From Helicobacteraceae bacterium (GTDB taxonomy: Bacteria > Campylobacterota > Campylobacteria > Campylobacterales > Sulfurimonadaceae), in NCBI GenBank assembly GCA_027081565.1, contig JALWKG010000064.1, forward strand, positions 1-6,973: 6,973 nt of DNA, in the 5' to 3' direction. The translations under genes and the position numbers were made by a program. Numbering within the stretch: the stretch's first letter is position 1; each line of letters starts with the position of its first letter. The notes beneath the pieces were generated by a model. The model was not told the DNA's origin. It worked only from the letters and a program-made list of their open reading frames with translations, and ran no database searches. Positions 1-5,382 of this stretch are shown here, piece after piece.

Positions 1-293
1 TGCTCAAAGGTCTTGTCAAGTATGATCTTTTCAACATGCAGGCTGTTGTAGAGAAAGTAGGGTTTGAGTACTAGAGACTCTATATTGGCGGCTTTGATCT
101 TTTTGACAAAAAGTTTGGCATGTTGTATCTCTAAGGAGAAACCACGATCTCGTACCTCTTCATATCCGACCACTACACCCAGTGGTTTAAGCTGTTCTTC
201 TGCATAATAGTAGAAGTTCTCTTTGGGGGTGAAAAAGAGAAGTGCCATAAAAAAGAGGGTAACATAGAGAAAAAAGAGGGCTATTTTTTTCAT
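1..293 (-). CDS. GspN-like T2SS accessory membrane protein, N-terminal part (runs off left edge)
   Basis: Partial gene; 97 codons are visible and the 3' end lies outside the window. The start ATG (293-291) overlaps the TGA of the gspM-like gene as ATGA. It is preceded by GGAG eight bases upstream, so the start is well supported. The protein begins MKKIALFFLYV and has one membrane segment at about residues 5-21, followed by a soluble stretch (probably periplasmic) containing FYYYAEEQLKPLGVVVGYEEV. No catalytic motif is visible. Its place as last in a G-H-F-K-L-M series, and the single-anchor topology, suggest a GspN-like or other small T2SS assembly component. GspN in other bacteria is a non-essential inner-membrane protein. 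The name is an inference from gene order and topology, not from a recognised domain. An unrelated lineage-specific membrane protein is the alternative. Confidence 0.6.
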   Translation of the reverse strand, partial: MKKIALFFLYVTLFFMALLFFTPKENFYYYAEEQLKPLGVVVGYEEVRDRGFSLEIQHAKLFVKKIKAANIESLVLKPYFLYNSLHVEKIILDKTFE

Positions 294-694
294 ACTTTGA
301 TCTCCACATTAAAGCTCACAGACTCTTGATCCAGACGCTTGACCTCGAATTTCTCTAATATATATGCCCCATTAAAGAGCTTGACAAAAAAGTAGTTGGT
401 TGCTTTGAGATTCGCTTTTTTACTGCTTAAGACGATTTTGCCCCGTTTTTTAGTTCTCTGAATATTGGCAGATCTTAATTGAGGTGACTTTATAAGTCTT
501 TCGATCGCTTTAGAGGTACTTTTCGGAACGTCCCAGGTACGTTTGAGTGCATCGATCTCTTCTGCCATCGCTTCGACTTTTTGCAGGGCGACCTTGCTTG
601 TACGAAGCTGGCTTTTGCTTTTGTCGAGCTGGTAGATGACAAAGACAAGGGCCATAACAAGAAGAAGACCTATATAGAGTGGGTTGATTTTCAT
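290..694 (-). CDS. GspM-like T2SS inner-membrane protein
   Basis: A 134-residue bitopic membrane protein. Residues 1-4 are cytoplasmic and one hydrophobic helix spans about 6-21 (YIGLLLVMALVFVIYQL). A likely coiled-coil stretch with many K, E and Q follows at about 24-52. The C-terminal part (about 75-134) alternates beta-like strands and could be the small ferredoxin-like periplasmic domain typical of GspM. GspM normally pairs with GspL and stabilises the platform that couples the cytoplasmic ATPase to the pseudopilus. The start ATG (694-692) overlaps the TGA of the upstream gspL-like gene as ATGA and has GGAG eight bases upstream. The protein is a little shorter than typical GspM (about 160). 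Assignment rests on topology and position directly after the L-like gene. Sequence similarity alone would not be convincing. Confidence 0.65.
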   Translation of the reverse strand: MKINPLYIGLLLVMALVFVIYQLDKSKSQLRTSKVALQKVEAMAEEIDALKRTWDVPKSTSKAIERLIKSPQLRSANIQRTKKRGKIVLSSKKANLKATNYFFVKLFNGAYILEKFEVKRLDQESVSFNVEIKV

Positions 695-1620
695 AAAGTG
701 ATCTCCATAATATAAGTACCGTTGTCAAAACGTGCGGTAGTCCGTTTAAAACGTTTTTTGAGTTTGGAGAGACTCTTTTGACCCCTGGCTTCACTTGGGG
801 TTTTAATAGCGATGACGATCTTGTTTTTCTCTAACACGATCTGCTGCATCTGCTCATCATCTTTGAGTTTGATGGTAAGGGCAAGGTTAAAGATATCTCT
901 TATCCGTGTTTGACGTTCAAAAACAGCATTGAGTTTGGCTTGTATGGCTTCATTTTGAAAAGAGGTACTTTGGAGATGGTGTTCACTAAATACAGCGGAC
1001 TGTTTCTCTATGATGTTTGTCACTTTGGAAGATGTGATCAACCACTCTGTTGCAAACATGACAATAAGAAATCCTAAAATAGAGGCAAAAACTATTTGGG
1101 AACGTTTGTCTGCTATCTGGTTAAAGCGGGTGAGATGCACGGTCTGTTTGGAGAAGTGATGCTTGCTCAGATCGAGCAGAGGTGCTTCGGGTGCTAAAAG
1201 TGCCGGAAGCTTAACAACAACACCTTCTTGAACACTTAAAATACTGTTGTCACTGATACGTACAGGTGCTTCAAGATCTTTAAACTCACTTTGGGCCAAG
1301 TAGATGTTGTTGATGTTTGCGGAACTGATCTCTTTAGAAGCAATAAGGTCTAAGATCTCTTTGTCATTGTAGGCAAAGATCAAAAAGTCATCTCCATCTT
1401 TGTAGGCACTGTAGCTGTATTTTCCCTCAGGTAACTGCTCTTCAAAGAGTGAGGGGATAAGTGGTTTGACATCACGAAGGTACTTTACCGGCAGGGAGAC
1501 CCTTTTGACCCAGTAGAGCGAAGGTGAGAGTATAATGTTGACTTTGCCCTCGAGAAGGGTGACAGGGGAGTCTGTGTCAACAAAAATGGCTCTCGCCTTG
1601 GTGTTAAATCCCAAATTCAA
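691..1620 (-). CDS. GspL-like T2SS inner-membrane protein
   Basis: A 309-residue protein with a cytoplasmic N-terminal region (about 1-172), one membrane helix (about 174-195, core FASILGFLIVMFATEWLI) and a periplasmic part. The latter contains a helical stretch (about 200-240) and an alpha/beta C-terminus that could be a ferredoxin-like fold. This is the topology of GspL, whose cytoplasmic domain binds the ATPase GspE and whose periplasmic domain binds GspM. It is shorter than the roughly 400 residues of proteobacterial GspL, so the actin-like cytoplasmic domain is reduced or diverged. The proposed start is TTG at 1620-1618. AAGGG lies eight bases upstream inside the end of gspK, giving a 17-base overlap with that gene. 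The only in-frame alternative nearby is the TTG at codon 3. The gene ends in an ATGA overlap with the gspM-like gene. Function is inferred from architecture and order. Confidence 0.7.
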   Translation of the reverse strand: MNLGFNTKARAIFVDTDSPVTLLEGKVNIILSPSLYWVKRVSLPVKYLRDVKPLIPSLFEEQLPEGKYSYSAYKDGDDFLIFAYNDKEILDLIASKEISSANINNIYLAQSEFKDLEAPVRISDNSILSVQEGVVVKLPALLAPEAPLLDLSKHHFSKQTVHLTRFNQIADKRSQIVFASILGFLIVMFATEWLITSSKVTNIIEKQSAVFSEHHLQSTSFQNEAIQAKLNAVFERQTRIRDIFNLALTIKLKDDEQMQQIVLEKNKIVIAIKTPSEARGQKSLSKLKKRFKRTTARFDNGTYIMEITL

Positions 1621-2503
1621 AATGCTTACCCTTTTTTGTACTTAAATCATAATCAAATGCAATATGTGACGTTGCGTTGTTCTCTCTGACTTCTATGTCG
1701 ACATGAACCGTAGGCTTAAAATAGCCTATGGTATGTTTTGAGAGATGTATCTTCTCATCTGGCGATAGACCCAGGTCATCAATAGTGTGATAGGTCACGT
1801 CACCGGCGGCCATGTTCAGTGCACGTTCCTCTTCTATACCCGGCAGATAGAACTGCCAGAGTGCAGGTGTGATGTAGTTGGCATCTACCGTAGTGATGTT
1901 GTTTTCATCATAACGGATCAAATCATCCCACGGCACGAGGTTGACGGCCCCATCGTGACGCTCTTTAGTGTAAAAGTCCAAGATCTTATCAAGATGTCTT
2001 CGAGAGACGATGCGTTCACGATAAAGCTCAGGCTCTTCGTCAAAAAGGTTGGTCTTGTAACTGTTTTTGTAACCATCCATACTGTCTATCAAAAGATCAC
2101 TGAGATAGTAGGCATCTTGGACGTTAAAACGGGCGAGATACTCAATGAGTGCCTCTTGCAAAACCTTGGATTGACTCAATGCATTGATATTGAGATGTCC
2201 CATGGCACTTGTAACCTCTATTTTAACTAAAAGTTCTTTTAATTCTAGTGGGATAAAGCCTGCAGTAAGTAAAAAGATACTCAGTGAGTCGGCATCTGCA
2301 ACTGCACCGAGTTTATCAGCCTGTTTCATAAGAGTGATGACATCTTCGAGTACAGCACCACTCTGGAGTAAAAAACGGGCTTCATGCAGGGCATCACCAC
2401 TCTTTTTAAGGTTAGTTAGACTGATACCCACGGCTGCCGTAATAGCAATAATAAAAAAGAGGGTAATAAGAAGGGCAACTCCTCTACGCTGCAAGAAGAG
2501 CAT
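1604..2503 (-). CDS. gspK: GspK-type minor pseudopilin
   Basis: A 299-residue T2SS minor pseudopilin, thought to cap the pseudopilus tip in complex with other minor pseudopilins. The N-terminus reads QRRGVALLITLFFIIA. A Gly precedes the predicted prepilin-peptidase cut, and the Glu normally at +5 is absent, which is the hallmark of GspK. The globular domain keeps the family landmarks: GHLNINAL (102-109), LIDSMDG (138-144, matching the usual WIDSDD region), a VSRRHLDKI segment (166-174), and TTVDANYITPALWQFYLPG (204-222), matching the iNvNTA..vL..LlPG region. The length is normal for the family. The ATG (2503-2501) directly follows the TAG of gspF with no good ribosome binding site, so translation is probably coupled. 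A TTG at codon 4 is a possible alternative start. The gene overlaps the gspL-like gene by 17 bases. Confidence 0.9.
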   Translation of the reverse strand: MLFLQRRGVALLITLFFIIAITAAVGISLTNLKKSGDALHEARFLLQSGAVLEDVITLMKQADKLGAVADADSLSIFLLTAGFIPLELKELLVKIEVTSAMGHLNINALSQSKVLQEALIEYLARFNVQDAYYLSDLLIDSMDGYKNSYKTNLFDEEPELYRERIVSRRHLDKILDFYTKERHDGAVNLVPWDDLIRYDENNITTVDANYITPALWQFYLPGIEEERALNMAAGDVTYHTIDDLGLSPDEKIHLSKHTIGYFKPTVHVDIEVRENNATSHIAFDYDLSTKKGKHFEFGI

Positions 2504-3718
2504 CTATGTAATACTCATAGAGAAGATAGGCAATAACATGGCCGCCACAATAAAGCCGATGGTACCACCGACAAAGAGCATTAACATCGGCTCCAGGAGG
2601 TTTAAGATGATACCGATCTTGTCACGGTTGTCCTCAAAATAGAGTTCAGAGATATTGATCAGCACTGGTTCTATCTGAGAGGTCTCTTCTCCTACTGCGA
2701 TGGCTTGCAGGAAGGATTGGTCGAGTTTGTAGCTTGACTCATTGAGTGCGGCAGAGAGACGTTTACCTTCTACGACCTTTTTAGAAGCCTCTAAAAAGAC
2801 TCCCTTAAGTACGCTGTTGTTCAAGATGTTGGCTGCGAGGTTAATGGTCTGAACAAAAGGGACCCCTGAACGCACCAAAAGCGACCCCACATAGGCAAAA
2901 CGTCCCAGCTCACTTTTAAGAGTGACCTCTCCAAAAAGCGGCAGTCGTAAGACGAGACTGTGTACGGAGTATTTATAAGCACTGCTGTAGTTCATCATCA
3001 CATTATGTGCTGCTACGATCAGTACAATAAGTACTCCTATCAGGGCAAAGTTGTCATTAAAAAAGTCACCAAGTCCAATAACAAACTGGGTAGCACCAGG
3101 AAGTTCTTGCCCCATACCCTCAAAAATACCAGTGATCTGTGGTACCACAAAGGCGAGCATAAAACCAACCATAAAGAGTGAGATCAAGATCATGAAAGTA
3201 GGGTACATAAAAGCAGATTTTATCTCTTTGACAATGCGGTCTTGCTCTTTTAGAAAACGTGACAGTTCTAAAAGAACTTCATCTAAGATACCACTTGACT
3301 CACTGACACGGATGGATTGGGTATAGAACTCAGGAAGTATGACAATCTTCTGCTCATCCAGGGCGGCGTAGAAGTTTTTACCCTCATCAAGATAGGTGCT
3401 CACCGTCTTTAAAAAGAGATAGATCTTCTTTTTGTGCATGTACTGACTCTGAATGATCTTGAGTGCCCCGACAATACTGATACCGGAGCGAATATACATG
3501 GAGAGTTCACGACTGAGTTGAGAGAGTTCATTAGGTGTGATGCGGTAGCGACGACTGAAGTTGATACCGCTTAATACAGAGGGCTTTTCCTCTGTAAGTA
3601 TCGTATAGATAATACTCTGGGCTTTGAGTTTGCTTTTGGCTTCTGAGAGAGAGGTCGCCTCGATCTTGCTGTTGACTTTTTTACCATCAGCATTGATACC
3701 TTTATAGGCAAAAATCAT
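2504..3718 (-). CDS. gspF: T2SS inner-membrane platform protein GspF
   Basis: A 404-residue polytopic inner-membrane protein and the core platform of the type II secretion/type IV pilus machinery. It transmits movement from the ATPase to pseudopilus assembly. It starts MIFAYKGINADGKKV, the usual GspF/PilC N-terminal domain. Two repeated GspF domains follow, at about 66-190 (around LSRELSMYIRSGISIVGAL) and about 268-392 (around GRFAYVGSLLVRSGVPFVQ). Membrane helices lie at about 172-195, 222-242 and 371-398. The conserved VGEETSQ signature is at 342-348. The length matches the family closely. The ATG (3718-3716) overlaps the TGA of the upstream pseudopilin as ATGA, with AAGG eight bases upstream. 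In classic T2SS operons gspF precedes gspG; here it follows the pseudopilins. PilC of a type IV pilus is related, but the neighbouring gspK and gspG favour T2SS. Confidence 0.93.
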   Translation of the reverse strand: MIFAYKGINADGKKVNSKIEATSLSEAKSKLKAQSIIYTILTEEKPSVLSGINFSRRYRITPNELSQLSRELSMYIRSGISIVGALKIIQSQYMHKKKIYLFLKTVSTYLDEGKNFYAALDEQKIVILPEFYTQSIRVSESSGILDEVLLELSRFLKEQDRIVKEIKSAFMYPTFMILISLFMVGFMLAFVVPQITGIFEGMGQELPGATQFVIGLGDFFNDNFALIGVLIVLIVAAHNVMMNYSSAYKYSVHSLVLRLPLFGEVTLKSELGRFAYVGSLLVRSGVPFVQTINLAANILNNSVLKGVFLEASKKVVEGKRLSAALNESSYKLDQSFLQAIAVGEETSQIEPVLINISELYFEDNRDKIGIILNLLEPMLMLFVGGTIGFIVAAMLLPIFSMSIT

Positions 3719-4239
3719 TGGAGTACCTTTTCTAGAACTTCTTGTTGTGCCTCTTGGGCAGCCTGGAGTGAAATATAGCGGTCTACTTTGTGTAGTAAAC
3801 CATGATAGACATAGGTGGCATCTTTTGTCTCTACACTCATCTCTGTGGAGCTGCCATCAGCAAAAATCTCATAGTTAAAACAGACATCAAACTCGCGTTC
3901 ATCTTCATCGAAGATGGGCGTAAGTAAAAGCTCTTGCATACCAAGGTTGACATCAAAACGCCAAAAACGGAGTTCACGTTCATCTTTCATAAACGGGTCA
4001 AGATCTTTGAGCTTCTCTCTGTCAACATAGATCGCACAGCTGCGACAGTTGTCGATGCAGGTGAACGCGACATGGTTCTGCTGGTGCATACTCTCTAAAT
4101 ACGCTGGGAGGGACTCAAAGCCAAGATGGGCCTCTTTGTCGTTGATCTTTTTCATAGAACTTATCACCAGTCCATAAACAACCCCTATGATCACTACAAC
4201 GATCAGGAGTTCTATAAGAGTAAACGCCTTTTTAACCAT
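3715..4239 (-). CDS. Minor pseudopilin (GspH-like), prepilin-type N-terminus, with CxxxCxxC
   Basis: A 174-residue pseudopilin. It begins MVKKAFTLIELLIVVVIIG, a class III prepilin signal with the conserved Glu at +5 followed by a hydrophobic helix to about residue 27. Cleavage would fall between Ala and Phe, so Ala and not Gly is at -1. The C-terminal domain does not match GspG and is closest in size to GspH/GspI. The exact class cannot be fixed by eye. Unusual features are Cys61, Cys65 and Cys68 (sequence CIDNCRSC) plus Cys120, and a Gln/Glu-rich tail (159-174). The start is taken as the ATG at 4239-4237. A GTG immediately upstream (4242-4240) is equally possible, and neither has a clear ribosome binding site. 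The gap to the gspG stop is only ten bases, so reinitiation after gspG is plausible. It ends in an ATGA overlap with gspF. Confidence 0.82.
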   Translation of the reverse strand: MVKKAFTLIELLIVVVIIGVVYGLVISSMKKINDKEAHLGFESLPAYLESMHQQNHVAFTCIDNCRSCAIYVDREKLKDLDPFMKDERELRFWRFDVNLGMQELLLTPIFDEDEREFDVCFNYEIFADGSSTEMSVETKDATYVYHGLLHKVDRYISLQAAQEAQQEVLEKVLQ

Positions 4240-4249
4240 CACTTAACAG

Positions 4250-4693
4250 TTAGAACTTGCACTCACTAAAACGGATGTCACTCGCGTCATCTTCACCACC
4301 CTCTTTACGGTCTGCACCTAAAGAGATAAGGTCAAAATCATTGCCCTTATTGATATAGATAAACTCTTTTTTCCAAGAGTCTTTAGGGATGTTTTTACCT
4401 TCGAGGTAAGCGCTTGGTGCATAAGAAGGATAGTCCTCTTCGCTTGGATTGGTGATGAGCGCTTGAAGCCCCTCTTCTGTACTTGGATAGACACCATTGT
4501 CGAGTTTGAACATCTTTAGTGTCTCTGCCACACCTTTCATCTGAACACAGACCAGTTTACGTTTGGCCTCTTCCCCTTTGCCCATAAGGTTTGGGAGTAC
4601 GAGTGATGCCAAAAGACCGAGGATGATAATAACGATCATAAGTTCCATAAGAGAGAACGCGCCACGAGCAGAAGTGTAAGAGTGTTTTTGCAT
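4250..4693 (-). CDS. gspG: T2SS major pseudopilin GspG
   Basis: A 147-residue major pseudopilin, the subunit that polymerises into the periplasmic pseudopilus. The leader MQKHSYTSARGA is followed by FSLMELMIVIIILGLLASLV, the methylation/cleavage motif and hydrophobic stalk. The family core is clear: LDNGVYPSTEEGLQALI (65-81), then LEGKNIPKDSWKKEF (97-111, like the usual y..kiPkDPWG..Y). The calcium-loop region is GADRKEGGEDDASDI (126-140). The length is typical. ATG 4693-4691 is chosen over an upstream in-frame TTG (4747-4745). The ATG has AAGG eight bases before it and gives a normal short leader; the TTG has no ribosome binding site and would make an overlong leader. Two cysteines (Cys49, Cys145) are unusual for GspG. 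This is the first gene of the minus-strand operon, so its upstream region should hold the operon promoter. Confidence 0.94.
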   Translation of the reverse strand: MQKHSYTSARGAFSLMELMIVIIILGLLASLVLPNLMGKGEEAKRKLVCVQMKGVAETLKMFKLDNGVYPSTEEGLQALITNPSEEDYPSYAPSAYLEGKNIPKDSWKKEFIYINKGNDFDLISLGADRKEGGEDDASDIRFSECKF

Positions 4694-4738
4694 GAAATAA
4701 CCTTGATAACCTGTAATTATGGTTTGAAAATGTTTTTT

Positions 4739-4744
4739 AGTATA
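4739..4744 (-). promoter_or_regulatory. Candidate -10 box for the T2SS operon
   Basis: TATACT on the minus strand lies 46 bases upstream of the gspG ATG, in AT-rich DNA. No TTGACA-like -35 box sits 16-18 bases further upstream. A recognisable -35 is often missing from sigma-70 promoters of Campylobacterota. Support is limited to the hexamer and its sensible distance. Confidence 0.3.
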
Positions 4745-4747
4745 CAA

Positions 4748-4780
4748 GCATATGACTAACAGATAGCTGTATTAGTATGC
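4748..4780. repeat. Imperfect inverted repeat upstream of gspG
   Basis: GCATATGACTAA (4748-4759) pairs with TTAGTATGC (4772-4780) if three bases in the left arm bulge out. The loop is twelve bases and contains AGCT. It lies just upstream of the candidate gspG -10 box, where a repressor or activator site would be expected. It could equally be chance in AT-rich DNA. Confidence 0.3.
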
Positions 4781-4797
4781 TATAGAGGGCTTAGAGC

Positions 4798-4938
4798 ATG
4801 ACTGCACTGAAAAATAATAACATTTTTAGTAAATTTGTAACTGATTATTTGAGACTCAATGTTCAGACAGTTGTGACAAAAGGGTTTAAAACTACTACTA
4901 TAGAAGACAACCACTCTGAAAAGGAGTGGTCCCTATAG
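4798..4938 (+). CDS. Possible 46-residue small protein (uncertain)
   Basis: An ATG-initiated frame of 46 codons, starting MTALKNNNIF and ending KEWSL before TAG. It has a well-spaced ribosome binding site: GAGGG ends eight bases before the ATG. There is no membrane helix, signal peptide or recognised domain. The composition (many N, T, K) is not distinctive. Its last 10 codons are made of the ACCACTC hairpin DNA, which suggests either a real gene with a structured 3' end or a chance frame through a non-coding repeat. It reads divergently from gspG and is followed by non-coding structured DNA. The only reasons to list it are the ribosome binding site and the otherwise empty region. Confidence 0.2.
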   Translation: MTALKNNNIFSKFVTDYLRLNVQTVVTKGFKTTTIEDNHSEKEWSL

Positions 4939-4955
4939 AGATCTTGTCTGTAGTA
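4893..4955. repeat. Nested inverted repeats forming a possible structured element
   Basis: The inner stem is ACCACTC (4910-4916) with GAGTGGT (4924-4930), extendable by a T-G pair to leave the loop GAAAA. Outer stems are AGACA (4905-4909) with TGTCT (4945-4949) and TACTAC (4893-4898) with GTAGTA (4950-4955). An alternative outer stem uses the two palindromic copies of CTATAG at 4898-4903 and 4933-4938, which cannot form at the same time as the first. No T-tract follows on either strand, so it is not a standard intrinsic terminator. It may be a dispersed intergenic repeat or the folded part of a transcript. Confidence 0.5.
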
Positions 4956-4983
4956 CCTCTTAAAAGAAATGGATTTTAAGAGG
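4956..4983. repeat. Perfect 10-bp inverted repeat with 8-base loop
   Basis: CCTCTTAAAA (4956-4965) and TTTTAAGAGG (4974-4983) are exact reverse complements around the loop GAAATGGA. The element starts immediately after the nested repeat at 4893-4955. It lacks a following run of T on either strand. A regulator binding site, an RNA hairpin or part of a larger repeat are all possible. Confidence 0.6.
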
Positions 4984-5074
4984 ATAGGGAGCAGATGATC
5001 GCAGCTAAAAAAAGTGGTAGAGTAGTAATTTTTATAACAAGAAGTGATTTTATAAGCATTGTCAAAAGTAGGAG

Positions 5075-5080
5075 TATAAT
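5075..5080 (+). promoter_or_regulatory. Candidate -10 box (TATAAT) for the coiled-coil/nuclease operon
   Basis: A perfect TATAAT lies 65 bases upstream of the 5146 start, in AT-rich DNA. The only TTGACA-like hexamer, TTGTCA at 5059-5064, is ten bases away. That is too close for a normal -35, so the promoter would be a -35-less type as is common in Campylobacterota. Transcription would begin at roughly 5087-5088. Confidence 0.5.
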
Positions 5081-5145
5081 GTTTTTAAGTATCGCACTGA
5101 AGAGAGAAAAATGACTTTAGTATATTTACTTCAAGGATGTTTCTT

Positions 5146-5382
5146 ATGAAAGATTTTGTAAAAAAGATTACAGAGTGGGTGTTGGATAAAGAGGAATTGA
5201 TGGCGAAGTCATGTGCCATTCCCCTGGATGATGTAGACCATCAACTTGAACAGATCAAAGAACAAAAAGAGAAGTTGCAAAAAGATTATGATGACTCTAT
5301 GGCTGTTTTTAATGACATTACGGAGAGATTAGAGAAGATCAAAAATATTGAAATATTGCGTTGTCAAAAGAGAGGGGTTTAG
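5146..5382 (+). CDS. Small coiled-coil protein of unknown function
   Basis: A 78-residue soluble protein with no signal peptide or membrane segment. Residues 1-28 (MKDFVKKITEWVLDKEELMA and on) are followed by a charged heptad-like helix at about 29-67 (DVDHQLEQIKEQKEKLQKDY and on), predicted to form a coiled coil. Two cysteines (23, 73) are present. I do not recognise a family. The start is taken as ATG 5146 because AAGGA lies eight bases upstream of it. The in-frame ATG at 5137 overlaps that same ribosome binding site and has none of its own. The stop TAG (5380-5382) is directly followed by the ATG of the nuclease gene, so the two are almost certainly co-translated. It may be a partner or accessory of that enzyme, but this is only a context inference. 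Confidence 0.75.
   Translation: MKDFVKKITEWVLDKEELMAKSCAIPLDDVDHQLEQIKEQKEKLQKDYDDSMAVFNDITERLEKIKNIEILRCQKRGV

Noticed and set aside
510..794. 94-codon minus-strand frame across the gspL/gspM junction
   Set aside because: Alternate frame of two well-packed genes joined by ATGA. Its translation has no coherent features.
1787..2230. 147-codon plus-strand open frame
   Set aside because: It lies entirely opposite gspK, which has clear family motifs. It has no ribosome binding site and no recognisable protein features.
2184..2642. 152-codon plus-strand open frame
   Set aside because: Antisense shadow of gspK and gspF; low-complexity Ser/Lys-rich translation.
4694..4747. Extended gspG start at TTG 4747
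   Set aside because: No ribosome binding site, an overlong prepilin leader, and a good AAGG before the ATG at 4693.
4893..4983. CRISPR array or intrinsic terminator
   Set aside because: There are no regularly spaced direct repeats, and no T-tract follows the stems on either strand.
5059..5064. TTGTCA as a -35 box for the TATAAT at 5075
   Set aside because: The spacer would be ten bases instead of 16-18.
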